A DNA stretch of 64,000 nt, from positions 124,001 through 188,000 of the forward strand of contig JALJCQ010000014.1 in NCBI GenBank assembly GCA_023091665.1, given 5' to 3'. Made by a program: the position numbers and the translations under genes. Source of the DNA: Pythium myriotylum. Taxonomy: Eukaryota > Oomycota > Peronosporomycetes > Pythiales > Pythiaceae. This document shows, in pieces, positions 31,660 to 43,926 of the stretch (within the stretch, counting starts at the first letter, position 1; each line of letters starts with the position of its first letter). The notes below the pieces were generated by a model. The model was not told the origin of the DNA. It saw only the letters and a program-made list of their open reading frames with translations, and ran no database searches.

Positions 31660-32003
31660 TCAGCCGCGAGACCTCCTCTACCGCATACCACCTCTATAAG
31701 GGAATTATATTTTATCTCAGTATGTAACCTGTACCCCCCTGTCAGGGGGTAGCTCGTTGATGTTGCAGTAGTTGTGTCCTCGATACACATATAACTAGAC
31801 ACCTTTCCAATTCGTTCACTATTTCGTTCCTCAAGTATCGTATTTTCTGCGTTTATAGATATCAAATCTTATATCCTCTCTATAAAGATCAAATAAGATA
31901 ATGTACTCCAACCAGGGAACCTTCGGTTCACTCTGTCCATTGTGTACCCCCACCGCTTCGTTTCCCCTCCCCACACCAAGATCGTCCCCTCCCCCCTAGC
32001 AGT
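31660..32003. promoter_or_regulatory. Bidirectional promoter between TRM61 and EH-domain gene
   Basis: 344 bases separate the two divergent start codons. It is AT-rich in the middle (TATAAG, TATATTTTATC) and carries a C/G-run inverted repeat ACCCCC...GGGGGT at about 31733-31750. No gene seen. Confidence 0.5.
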
Positions 32004-35000
32004 ATGACGCCGTCGGACGCGCGCCTCGCGCGGCTCTTCCTCGCGGCGGACGGCGCGCGGCGCGGCGCCGTGGGCGGCAGAGACGCCGTCGCCTTCTTCG
32101 CGCGCGCGCAGCTGCCCGTGGCGACGCTCAAGCTCATCTGGACGCTCGCGGACGCGCGCCAACAGCAGCAGCTCGACCAGCGCGACTTCGCCACGGCGCT
32201 GCGCCTCGTCGCGCTCGCGCAGCAAGGGCTCGACGTCTCGCAGCCCGAACACGCAGCGCGCACGCCGCTCGAGCCGGCGCGGTTCTACGGTGAGCACTGC
32301 GAGTCAAAGTAGAAAGCAGACGCGGAAAAGACTCACTCGTGTGCCAACTGCAGAGGACCCTGTGGACACTGCGACGTTCGCGATGGTCGACGCCGACGAC
32401 GCGCGGTACCGCGCGATCTTTGAGACGCTCCCGCGCGACCGCGATGGACTCGTGGCCCACAACGACGCGATGGAGCTCTACGCCAAGTCGGGGCTCGCGC
32501 CGGAAGAGCTCGAGGAGCTGGCATTGCTGGTGCAGTCGCTCGGGCTCCACGGCCACGCCGGCGTGCGCGTGCACGTGACCGAGTTTGCGATCGCCATGCA
32601 CCTTATCGTCTGCCGCACCAAGCGCGGGCTGCCCAAGCTGCCGCTCGAATTCCCGACGTACTTGTTCCCGCAGCTTCAAGACCCATCCTGGCGACCGTCG
32701 CCAGGGAGCGAAGCGCCGATCTCCTCGCTTGCCGGTCGTATTCGCCCGGGTATTGACGTCTTCTTGCACGACCATGACTTCACGTCGACGATTTCTGCGT
32801 CGTCAGAGACGCTGCTTAGCTCCACATCCACTTTGGAACTACTACAAGGGCAGTCCCGCCGCCACCAAGCGGTCCACAGCGTCATGGGCGCGGTAAACAC
32901 TGCGAATGACTCGTCGAAGCGGAGTATTGAGCGGTTCGTCGAGGAGTTGGTTTGCCAGGCCCAGGAACTCCACGTGAAGATCCCATCGACGTTGACGATG
33001 ACAGTCGATGCAACAACCATCGAGCAGCTGCAGGTCCTGTTACGTGAGCAAATAGAATCGCTCAAGAGCGATGTAAGCCAGCTCGAGCACGCACAGTCAT
33101 CATCGTCGTCGCTCAATGCGCAGTCAGGGAAAGTATCCTCTGTCGTGGAGCTATCGCGCCAGCTGCGTGAGCTCAAAGAGCAGCGTCTACAGCTGGAGAC
33201 AGCCCGTGACACGCTAATTGGTCAGATTGAGGCCAAGCGAGCCCAATCACGTCTTTCTGTGTCCTCGGTAATTGCAACATCCAGCCAAGTGGTCAGTCGG
33301 TACGAGAGTCTGAAGGTCCAGACGTCAGAATCGACGGTGAGCGGCCACCATGAACTTTCGCTTCCTCCGTCACTGCTATCACCGACTCCTCAAAGCGCCG
33401 CGGTCGGCCACGGCAATCACATCGACGGATTTGACGGCTCTCCAGTGAGTGAAGTGGCGAGGCAATCTAACGCTGTTTCGGAGAGTGCCTTCGAGAGTGT
33501 GTCCTTCGATTCGCCTCGAACTGATGCACCAGCGAGAAGTTTATTCTCTCCGACGGTGGATGATTTCGGGAAGATGGGGGCGTTTCCGAGTCCTGTCGCG
33601 AGTGCTGACGTCTCAACGGCTGCGGCGGACTGGGGAAGTGAGAGCTCGATCGGCGCGGCTTCATTCGGCGAGTTTTCCCAGCTGGAGTCTGATCTAAGTG
33701 CTTCCGTGGCGTCGAGCTCTGTATGGGGCGAGGCCTCAATTGAACAATCAGTCGCTACAGATACCTTTGCATCTGACTTTGGTGCTTTTGCAGCTGAGAA
33801 AACGTCTAGTAGCTCTACATTCGCCACCTCCAGTCAGTCTGCAGCTCCTCCGTCTCCTCCATCGCTGCTTTCGTTCTCTCCAGCATCTTCACCACCCAAT
33901 CAAGCGTCCTCGTCATCAAGAACTTCATCTCGATTCTTCACCGAAGACGTATCCGCGTCAGTTCCGGTTTCTTCCTTGAGTGCACCTGCAAGTTCCACGG
34001 GGTCGAGCGACTTAATAGCATCCGTCCTCGACTTCTTTCCCCCTCCACCGTCAACGACTGATAGAGCCAATTCGACACCTTCGTTCGACGTCTTTGCTCT
34101 CAGCGAAACATCCACATTTAGTGCTCTGGACGCAGGAAACGAGATCGACGAGAACATATCAGACAACTCCACCCATGTGGCGGCGGCATCGGTGTCAGAA
34201 AAGACCGACACCCAGACAACGGCGCTCCCGAAAGACACCTCGACTAAGCCAATCGAGTCATTGTCCTCGAAGAAGACAGAAACAGTCGAGGTTTCTGTTG
34301 GTCTTCAATCCCCAGTCGCGTCGACTTCAAAGGCGGGTGATTCACTCGTCGACTCTCCTTCCACTGTTACTGCTGCTGGATTCTCGGCATTTGCGGCAGA
34401 TTTTGCAACAACCTCTCATGAACCATCGACTGGAAACGTAGCAGGCTTTGGATTTGCTGCTTTCGAGAGCAGCGTTGGTACCGACTCAAGTGGTTTCGGA
34501 GATTTTGGAACGTTCGGACAAACCGAGTCGTCTACTGAAGCCACAGCATTTGATACGAGCAATTTCGGAGACTTTGGGGCGTTTGGTGATAGCGAAGTTC
34601 AGTCTGCATCTGTAGGTGAGAGTTCGTTTGGTCAATTTGGGTCCTTCGGTGTGTCAGAGGGTGGCTCTGAGGTTAGCAAAACTGGCTCGGCCTCCGCATT
34701 TGGAGACTTTGGAGAATCGTTCTCCGGTGCCAAGGAGATCACACAAGAGTCCAGGAGTGAGGGTTTCACTGATTTCACCAGTTCGTTTGTAGCCTTCGAG
34801 GCTACCGGAAATGCAGGAGCGACGGATGCAGGGTTTGGAGATTTTGGGGCTTTTGGAGAGTCCTCAAGTGCAGTGAGCGATTTCGGGTCGTTCGACGATA
34901 CCAACTTTCCATCTTTCCAAAACAACGAAAAACACATCGCGTCAGAAAGCAATGCCATGCAGCCCGAGCAACACATATCTTCCACTGAATCGTTCGAGGT

Positions 35001-38000
35001 GACGAGTGGCGGGTTCGGTTCGTTCGAGGCTGCGTCTCCGCCGGTGTCTAGTGATGGCGCGAGCGGCTCTCGCACTGCGTCGTTCGAGGTGTCTAGTGGC
35101 GGGTTCGGCGCGTTCGAGTCGACGACGACAACGACGACGACTAGCACGAGCGTGGAGGGTGCGGATGCGACCAGCGGCTCTCGTGGAGCGTCGTTCGAGG
35201 TGACGAGTGGCGGGTTCGGTTCGTTCGAGGCTGCGTCTCCGCCGGTGTCTAGTGATGGCGCGAGCGGCTCTCGCACTGCGTCGTTCGAGGTGTCTAGTGG
35301 CGGGTTCGGCGCGTTCGAGTCGACGACGACAACGACGACGACTAGCACGAGCGTGGAGGGTGCGGATGCGACCAGCGGCTCTCGTGGAGCGTCGTTCGAG
35401 GTGACGAGTGGCGGGTTCGGTTCGTTCGAGGCTGCGTCTCCGCCGGTGTCTAGTGATGGCGCGAGCGGCTCTCGCACTGCGTCGTTCGAGGTGTCTAGTG
35501 GCGGGTTCGGCGCGTTCGAGTCGACGACGACAACGACGACGACTAGCACGAGCGTGGAGGGTGCGGATGCGACCAGCGGCTCTCGTGGAGCGTCGTTCGA
35601 GGTGACGAGTGGCGGGTTCGGTTCGTTCGAGGCTGCGTCTCCGCCGGTGTCTAGTGATGGCGCGAGCGGCTCTCGCACTGCGTCGTTCGAGGTGTCTAGT
35701 GGCGGGTTCGGCGCGTTCGAGTCGACGACGACAACGACGACGACTAGCACGAGCGTGGAGGGTGCGGATGCGACCAGCGGCTCTCGTGGAGCGTCGTTCG
35801 AGGTGACGAGTGGCGGGTTCGGTTCGTTCGAGGCTGCGTCTCCGCCGGTGTCTAGTGATGGCGCGAGCGGCTCTCGCACTGCGTCGTTCGAGGTGTCTAG
35901 TGGCGGGTTCGGCGCGTTCGAGTCGACGACGACAACGACGACGACTAGCACGAGCGTGGAGGGTGCGGATGCGACCAGCGGCTCTCGTGGAGCGTCGTTC
36001 GAGGTGACGAGTGGCGGGTTCGGTTCGTTCGAGGCTGCGTCTCCGCCGGTGTCTAGTGATGGCGCGAGCGGCTCTCGCACTGCGTCGTTCGAGGTGTCTA
36101 GTGGCGGGTTCGGCGCGTTCGAGTCGACGACGACAACGACGACGACTAGCACGAGCGTGGAGGGTGCGGATGCGACCAGCGGCTCTCGTGGAGCGTCGTT
36201 CGAGGTGACGAGTGGCGGGTTCGGTTCGTTCGAGGCTGCGTCTCCGCCGGTGTCTAGTGATGGCGCGAGCGGCTCTCGCACTGCGTCGTTCGAGGTGTCT
36301 AGTGGCGGGTTCGGCGCGTTCGAGTCGACGACGACAACGACGACGACTAGCACGAGCGTGGAGGGTGCGGATGCGACCAGCGGCTCTCGTGGAGCGTCGT
36401 TCGAGGTGACGAGTGGCGGGTTCGGTTCGTTCGAGGCTGCGTCTCCGCCGGTGTCTAGTGATGGCGCGAGCGGCTCTCGCACTGCGTCGTTCGAGGTGTC
36501 TAGTGGCGGGTTCGGCGCGTTCGAGTCGACGACGACAACGACGACGACTAGCACGAGCGTGGAGGGTGCGGATGCGACCAGCGGCTCTCGTGGAGCGTCG
36601 TTCGAGGTGACGAGTGGCGGGTTCGGTTCGTTCGAGGCTGCGTCTCCGCCGGTGTCTAGTGATGGCGCGAGCGGCTCTCGCACTGCGTCGTTCGAGGTGT
36701 CTAGTGGCGGGTTCGGCGCGTTCGAGTCGACGACGACAACGACGACGACTAGCACGAGCGTGGAGGGTGCGGATGCGACCAGCGGCTCTCGTGGAGCGTC
36801 GTTCGAGGTGACGAGTGGCGGGTTCGGTTCGTTCGAGGCTGCGTCTCCGCCGGTGTCTAGTGATGGCGCGAGCGGCTCTCGCACTGCGTCGTTCGAGGTG
36901 TCTAGTGGCGGGTTCGGCGCGTTCGAGTCGACGACGACAACGACGACGACTAGCACGAGCGTGGAGGGTGCGGATGCGACCAGCGGCTCTCGTGGAGCGT
37001 CGTTCGAGGTGACGAGTGGCGGGTTCGGTTCGTTCGAGGCTGCGTCTCCGCCGGTGTCTAGTGATGGCGCGAGCGGCTCTCGCACTGCGTCGTTCGAGGT
37101 GTCTAGTGGCGGGTTCGGCGCGTTCGAGTCGACGACGACAACGACGACGACTAGCACGAGCGTGGAGGGTGCGGATGCGACCAGCGGCTCTCGTGGAGCG
37201 TCGTTCGAGGTGACGAGTGGCGGGTTCGGTTCGTTCGAGGCTGCGTCTCCGCCGGTGTCTAGTGATGGCGCGAGCGGCTCTCGCACTGCGTCGTTCGAGG
37301 TGTCTAGTGGCGGGTTCGGCGCGTTCGAGTCGACGACGACAACGACGACGACTAGCACGAGCGTGGAGGGTGCGGATGCGACCAGCGGCTCTCGTGGAGC
37401 GTCGTTCGAGGTGACGAGTGGCGGGTTCGGTTCGTTCGAGGCTGCGTCTCCGCCGGTGTCTAGTGATGGCGCGAGCGGCTCTCGCACTGCGTCGTTCGAG
37501 GTGTCTAGTGGCGGGTTCGGCGCGTTCGAGTCGACGACGACAACGACGACGACTAGCACGAGCGTGGAGGGTGCGGATGCGACCAGCGGCTCTCGTGGAG
37601 CGTCGTTCGAGGTGACGAGTGGCGGGTTCGGTTCGTTCGAGGCTGCGTCTCCGCCGGTGTCTAGTGATGGCGCGAGCGGCTCTCGCACTGCGTCGTTCGA
37701 GGTGTCTAGTGGCGGGTTCGGCGCGTTCGAGTCGACGACGACAACGACGACGACTAGCACGAGCGTGGAGGGTGCGGATGCGACCAGCGGCTCTCGTGGA
37801 GCGTCGTTCGAGGTGACGAGTGGCGGGTTCGGTTCGTTCGAGGCTGCGTCTCCGCCGGTGTCTAGTGATGGCGCGAGCGGCTCTCGCACTGCGTCGTTCG
37901 AGGTGTCTAGTGGCGGGTTCGGCGCGTTCGAGTCGACGACGACAACGACGACGACTAGCACGAGCGTGGAGGGTGCGGATGCGACCAGCGGCTCTCGTGG

Positions 38001-39696
38001 AGCGTCGTTCGAGGTGACGAGTGGCGGGTTCGGTTCGTTCGAGGCTGCGTCTCCGCCGGTGTCTAGTGATGGCGCGAGCGGCTCTCGCACTGCGTCGTTC
38101 GAGGTGTCTAGTGGCGGGTTCGGCGCGTTCGAGTCGACGACGACAACGACGACGACTAGCACGAGCGTGGAGGGTGCGGATGCGACCAGCGGCTCTCGTG
38201 GAGCGTCGTTCGAGGTGACGAGTGGCGGGTTCGGTTCGTTCGAGGCTGCGTCTCCGCCGGTGTCTAGTGATGGCGCGAGCGGCTCTCGCACTGCGTCGTT
38301 CGAGGTGTCTAGTGGCGGGTTCGGCGCGTTCGAGTCGACGACGACAACGACGACGACTAGCACGAGCGTGGAGGGTGCGGATGCGACCAGCGGCTCTCGT
38401 GGAGCGTCGTTCGAGGTGACGAGTGGCGGGTTCGGTTCGTTCGAGGCTGCGTCTCCGCCGGTGTCTAGTGATGGCGCGAGCGGCTCTCGCACTGCGTCGT
38501 TCGAGGTGTCTAGTGGCGGGTTCGGCGCGTTCGAGTCGACGACGACAACGACGACGACTAGCACGAGCGTGGAGGGTGCGGATGCGACCAGCGGCTCTCG
38601 TGGAGCGTCGTTCGAGGTGACGAGTGGCGGGTTCGGTTCGTTCGAGGCTGCGTCTCCGCCGGTGTCTAGTGATGGCGCGAGCGGCTCTCGCACTGCGTCG
38701 TTCGAGGTGTCTAGTGGCGGGTTCGGCGCGTTCGAGTCGACGACGACAACGACGACGACTAGCACGAGCGTGGAGGGTGCGGATGCGACCAGCGGCTCTC
38801 GTGGAGCGTCGTTCGAGGTGACGAGTGGCGGGTTCGGTTCGTTCGAGGCTGCGTCTCCGCCGGTGTCTAGTGATGGCGCGAGCGGCTCTCGCACTGCGTC
38901 GTTCGAGGTGTCTAGTGGCGGGTTCGGCGCGTTCGAGTCGACGACGACAACGACGACGACTAGCACGAGCGTGGAGGGTGCGGATGCGACCAGCGGCTCT
39001 CGTGGAGCGTCGTTCGAGGTGACGAGTGGCGGGTTCGGTTCGTTCGAGGCTGCGTCTCCGCCGGTGTCTAGTGATGGCGCGAGCGGCTCTCGCACTGCGT
39101 CGTTCGAGGTGTCTAGTGGCGGGTTCGGCGCGTTCGAGTCGACGACGACAACGACGACGACTAGCACGAGCGTGGAGGGTGCGGATGCGACCAGCGGCTC
39201 TCGTGGAGCGTCGTTCGAGTCGATTACAACGAGTTCTACGAAAACCATCTCGAGTGTGACCACTACTGTTACTGTGTTGTCCACCACTTTGGATGGTGAA
39301 TATGGAATCTCTGTTACGCCCGGATCTACTGGCATTGGACAATCGTCGCTGAATATGGCGTTGTCTGCTTCTGTCAGCCTAGATGATGACGAGTTTGACA
39401 AAATGCTTGACTCGGCTTCTGCACCGATTACGAATGGTCAAATCTCGGATGAGAGCGAAGATTTTGACTCTGACAAAGCGCTGCAACAGGCGCAGTCGAG
39501 GACAGGAAGTGGATCCAGTGGGAAGTCGAAGAAGAGTGTACTGGATTCGGACTTCGGCGACTACGAGAATATTTCGGTTTCGGATGTTGCGCAAGAAATT
39601 GACGAGATCCTTGGCGGTGAGACTGGAGACGTCGATCCCAACCACACGTTCACATTAGAGGAAGTGGACAACGAGCTAGACAAGGCGTTCAAGTAA
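32004..39696 (+). CDS. Giant EH-domain endocytic/sorting scaffold with 21 x 67-aa FG(S/A)FE repeats
   Basis: Exons 32004-32289 and 32354-39696 (64-bp intron, GTGAGC...CTGCAG, joining RFY to EDPVD), 2542 residues. Two EH domains are recognisable: about residues 5-95 (ARLARLFLAADGARRGAV... LKLIWTLAD) and about 104-195 (DARYRAIFETLPRDRDGLV... EFAIAMHLIVC). EH domains bind NPF-type peptides in clathrin traffic. A coiled coil follows at about 354-395, then a Ser-rich linker with many FGDFGAF / DFGxF motifs, which resemble gamma-ear/GGA-ear docking peptides as in gamma-synergin. Residues 975-2381 are 21 copies of a 67-residue unit, each with two SFEV(T/S)SGGFG(S/A)FE modules. The C-terminal part has DSDFGDYENISVSDVAQEI. 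Probably an Eps15/synergin-like adaptor. The repeats are identical by eye, so copy number may vary between strains or assemblies. Confidence 0.88.
34990..39210 (+). repeat. 201-bp tandem repeat array, 21 perfect copies, coding
   Basis: The unit starts at TCGTTCGAGGTGACG. Start sites recur every 201 bases from 34990 to 39010, and the 21st copy ends at 39210. A 9-base remnant follows before unique sequence. I saw no substitutions between copies. The unit is itself an ancient doublet of 30 and 37 codons. 201 is a multiple of three, so every frame free of stops in one unit stays open through the array. Confidence 0.95.
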
Positions 39697-39800
39697 AATC
39701 GGACGGGCATGGGTATGTGGGTGAGGTAAAGGCCGAAGAAAGAGGCCGGTGTAGCAATAGAGACTCTAGTTGGATGTGTCCGGCTCGTCACACTTATACA

Positions 39801-41466
39801 TTAGACGTACGAAGGCGCCGTGGAGTTCGAAGCCGGAGCATGTGTGTGCACGGACTGGGTGTGCGTGGACTCAAAGGTCTGGAAGACGCTGCTCGTGCTG
39901 CTAGTTGTGGTCGTGGTTGTCGAGCGCAGCGAGGAAGTCAAGGCCGAGCCGTACGTTCGCTGGACGGCCTGTGATGATTATCAGACTCGCTCACATGAAA
40001 CAGGAGAAGCGAAAGCTGTCAGCGTACCTGGAATTGGTAGCCCGTTAGCGAGCCCGAGCCGACACTGTGGGTGTCGTCTTGGTACGCGCTGTGGCTGCTG
40101 TTATTGCGGCCGCGGAGGCCGAAGTGGGGGTTTACGCCGGGCGTGAGGCCTCCGCTTGTGAGCGGCAGTGCCGGTGTCGTGTTGCCGCCCGAGCCTTGCA
40201 CCGTGGCACCGGCGGCTTTTGCCTGTTTGCGTGTGAACATGAGCAGCAGGGCGCACGGAATGAACTCGGTGAAGAAGTGCATGGCGAACTCGAAGCCAAT
40301 GTGGTTGACGCCCACGGGGCTGCGGTAGTGAGTTTCTTCGGACTGCACGACGCCTACGCCGAGGCCAATCATGTACGAGGCCTTGACGATGAAGAGTACG
40401 CTCAGCAATACACACACGGCCGTGATCTGGCGAGAGAGACAAGAAGGGATGAGACCACAGAGACAAACGCAGCATGGCCAGTGGGGAGACGTACGCGTCG
40501 TAGGACGATCTGGCGCGGCGATGCGCGCGGCGGCGAGTTACCCGAGGCCGGGAGGTCGAAGAAAAAGTCCTCGTCAGGGCCTTGGTTGCGGAAAAACTGG
40601 ATGAGCCGCACGCTGTAGTAGAGCATGCCGACGAAGCCGACAAGGTAGATGGAGCCGAGCATGATGTCGCAGGCGCGCCAGAAGGCACCCGAAGTCGAGG
40701 TCACGAGCACGAGCACGGCGAAGACGACGTAGAGCAGCACGTTGAAGGCGAAGAAGAGCCGTCGCGGCCACGGGTGGAACTTGCCCCAGCAGGCGTAGCA
40801 GAGGTGGGCCCAGAAGAGCAGCACGAGTCCGTACATGGAGACGAAGAGCAGCGCCGGGAGCCAGAGGAACATGCTGAGCAGCCGCGAGTAGAGCGAGGCT
40901 GCGGGCGATGTCTCCATGGCGTGGAGCGTCGTGATCTCGACCACGAGCGCCGCGACGCGGATGGTCGAGGCCACGAAGAGCAGCGCGAAGAAGCGCAGCC
41001 GCATCTCGGCGCCCGTGGACATGGACGCGCCGGCCTCGTCCTCGAGCAGTGCTTGGCTCGCCGACACGCCTGCGGCGTTGGCCACGGACTGCGGCGTCGG
41101 AATGCCGCCGTACGAGTGATGCTTGGGCGTCACATACTGCCCGCTGGGCTTGGCGCCGGCCGTTGCGGCGGCGCCGCTGCCTCCCGCGCCGCTGGCAACC
41201 GCGACTGAAAGCGAGGCGCCCGCGGGCGCGCGCAGGCGCCAGAGCTCGCGACCTGAGAGCGCGCTGAGCAGCAAAAAGACGACGATCGTGGCCACGAGCG
41301 CGAGGCGGTTGAGCGGCGAGAGCGCGTCGAAGCCCGTGGCGTAGACGCTGTCGGGCGGCGCCGACGGAGACGGAGACGACGAGGAAGAGACGGGGAGAGG
41401 CGACGAGGCGTCGGCGCGGAGCCCGAGAGCGAGCAGGAGAAGGAGAAGCACGCGCGGCGCCGTCAT
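39801..41466 (-). CDS. TOM1/THH1-type (GPR137-like) seven-transmembrane protein
   Basis: Three exons in minus order: 41466-40495, 40426-40028, 39968-39801; 512 residues. Introns are 68 bp (GTACGT...TCGCCAG) and 59 bp (GTACGC...ATCACAG), both phase 0. The third exon adds 55 residues (AVQRTYGSALTSSLRSTTTT...APSYV) that simple ORF reading misses. An N-terminal signal peptide (MTAPRVLLLLLLALGL) is followed by seven helices, including LALVATIVVFLLLSAL, LRFFALLFVASTIRVAALVV, LFFAFNVLLYVVFAVLVLV, MLGSIYLVGFVGMLYYSV and, across intron 1, ITAVCVLLSVLFIVKASY. HIGFEFAMHFFTEFIPCALLL is the usual last helix of the THH1/TOM1/TOM3 domain. These proteins reside in vacuolar/endosomal membranes; GPR137 relatives act in lysosomal mTORC1/Rag signalling. 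The role here is inferred only. Confidence 0.82.
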
Positions 41467-43639
41467 CTTCGTGCGGAGCTGCTCACGAGTCGGACGGATC
41501 CAGTCGGGTGGCCGGCGGGTTTACGGGCCGGGTTGACGAAGGAGCGATGAAGTGACCTGTGAGTAATGACCCGTTTGTTGGAGAAGTGCAGGATGCCACC
41601 CAAAAACCCATTTGCGCGCGTCACAGAGTTAGCGTACCGAGAGCGACAGAATACAACTCCTGCCTATTTCGAGAAGCCCAGTGGGGACCAGTGGTTTTGG
41701 CTCGGGGGTCTGACCAGGCGTCTGCTGCATTGGAAGGTCAGTTTCCAACTCGCGGCCAACCGCGCATGTCATGCTTCCCGTATCGAGATGATAGGATCAA
41801 CTTCTTTCCCCAGAAGATCGACGCTGATTACACCCGAAAGACCCGACGTTCTTGCCAGGGCGTTGGTGATGGTTTGATCGATACGAAACTTCTCCGGTGC
41901 GTTTAATCGTGCATCTGTATATTCATGTGTGTGCGTGTATATTTTGTATTCGTGTGGCGGATGGGATGGTGATGACAAAGACAACTTAGGACACCTTCCG
42001 AGAAGCTCTTTGCTCGTGTGGACTGCTTTGTATTCATACTGCCTGAATCCCAACAACCTGAGTTTGCCCCTGTCTGCTTGTGCCCGAGCGAGGATGAAAG
42101 AAAGGATTTTTGTGTCTTGTTTGATGGGTCTCTTCAGACTCGCGGGAAAACAGAACCACTTTCTGCTGCCTTCCAACTGAGCTTGTGACCGAGTGCTTCT
42201 GGAAATGAGAAGGTGATGATCCAAAAATGCATAGTTCAACTGAATGGCCCCAAGCCCCGTGTTGATACTATCCATCAAATAGTCTTTCGCTCCTATCTGA
42301 TTCTCATGGCTTTATGATTGTGTATTTGTACAAGAGAGAGTGATGAATGGAATGAAGTGGGAATCTTTCTGAATGGCCTCTCAGCCATTTCTATGTAGAG
42401 AACACCATCCGGTCATCCTTGCTCTGACTCTCGCCGTTTGCAAATTGCCTGTGTGGTGTGGTGTCTGGGATTGAAACGATGAAGCAAGGAAAATCCAACG
42501 CTGAATCTCAACGTGTTGAGCAATTTTCTATGAGCTTTTTAACCCTGATCAATCCGAAGAGCGTGCGTGTGGCCGTGCTTGCACTGGTGGCAACAATTCT
42601 TCAGAAGACTGTGCTTTGCCTTCAATCACATTGCTTCTTCTCTAGTTGCCAAGAGGAAATCATTACGCGCGGGGACGATCGGTGTTCGGAACGCCTCGGT
42701 GTTCAACGCATTGGGATCTACGGACGAACGACGCCCTCGCGGGACATTTCAAAACAACTTATCGTAGTCTGGGTATTGAAGGATAGCGAGTTGCACGCCA
42801 TGGTCTCAAACGAGGTCGACCTGGTGCCGTCGTCGTCGGAGAGAAAGACCTAGGCTGATGAATAGAGAGGATGAACGGGTTGATCAGCAGCTGGGCTTTC
42901 CACCGACACTCAACGACCATCGAGTCGACTGTTGCTTGATCGGAGTTTCGTCAACATTGGGGTCAAATTCCTAGGACTCGTCGAGTACGTCTCGGGGGAA
43001 GGTCGTGTTGAAAGTCGTATCGGACTGAAAAATTTCTCATAGTGCAGCCACATGGTCATGGCCATCGCGTTTCGACGGAGAGAAGGCCTCCGTCGCCAAT
43101 TCAGGATGCCGTAAAGCTTGATGGGGAGACCTTGCACTCGGAGCACCGAAATGGATGGAGCCATGACCTCTTATGATGCATATAAAGCCTTAAATCGATC
43201 CAATCAAAGTAACCAACAGCCTATTACAACCGATTTTTGAAGATGTTTGCATATTCAATTTGTATTGGCTGAAAAGATGACCAACGAGGAGTTGTGATTG
43301 GATGATGTTTACGTTTTGCTTCTGTTAATTGGTCAATTCTTCATATCTGATCTCGAGCTCAGCTCCTCACGAGCTTCAACATGATCCGAAGAGACCGTCC
43401 TCGTCCTCTCGAGCACTTGACACCATGCCAGCGCACCCGAGTGGTTTGACAACACGTGCGAAGAGCGAGAGGCGTTTAGATTTTGCGGATTAAAACAAGG
43501 AAAAGAAGCTCGACGCGGTCGGAAGTCTTGGGGCGTGTTTGCTGGCTAGTGTACGAGTGTCTTGAGTGTCTTGTGGCTGTTAATGGGTCGAGCTCTGCAT
43601 CGCTTCTCTTCACATCCTGAAGATTCCTACTGCGTGCGA
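41467..43639. other. 2.2-kb intergenic region without supported gene
   Basis: Open frames at 41559-41906 (+), 42458-42853 (+) and 42910-43164 (-) lack recognisable motifs and good codon patterns. The minus-strand one (MAPSISVLRVQGLPIKLYG) could be an exon or relic, but nothing supports it further. Confidence 0.4.
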
Positions 43640-43926
43640 TTAGTTCTCGTCGTGGTGCTCGTCCGAGCTGTCGTAGTTCGGGTCGTTGCGGTCCATGGCC
43701 TGCATCGCGCCGCGCTCGTCCGTGCTGACACCCCAGTTGTGGGCTCCGGCACCGCCTACCAAAACACCCCATTCGCTCTTCTGAGCCTCGCTTGCTTCTT
43801 CCTCTTTGTTCCATCGCTCACACACGCACCTTTCTTCGCACTGGCGACGTCCGAGCCGGCGCGTCCACGCGAGTGGCGGTCCTTCTGGTCGTTCTTCTTG
43901 TTGGCGAGTTCGCGGCTCTGCGGCAT
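43640..43926 (-). CDS. Small 70-aa hydrophilic protein with KKGGAG..NWG motif
   Basis: Exons 43926-43830 and 43755-43640. The 74-bp intron (GTGCGT...TTTGGTAG) splits a Gly codon and rebuilds KKGGAGAHNWG; total 70 residues. The protein starts MPQSRELANKKNDQKDRHSR and ends with an acidic MDRNDPNYDSSDEHHDEN. A Lys/Arg-rich 'DR.SR...KKGGAG..NWG' followed by an acidic 'DPNYD' tail is seen in the N-terminal region of PDCD4 and resembles small stress proteins of the yeast Stf2 type. It is probably intrinsically disordered and may bind RNA or ribosomes; this is inference. The match of splice sites, frame and motif makes the gene itself convincing even though each exon is tiny. Confidence 0.75.

Noticed and set aside
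42458..43164. Two open frames (+ 42458-42853 and - 42910-43164), considered as transposase fragments
   Set aside because: I could not match any transposase block, and neighbouring frames are broken.
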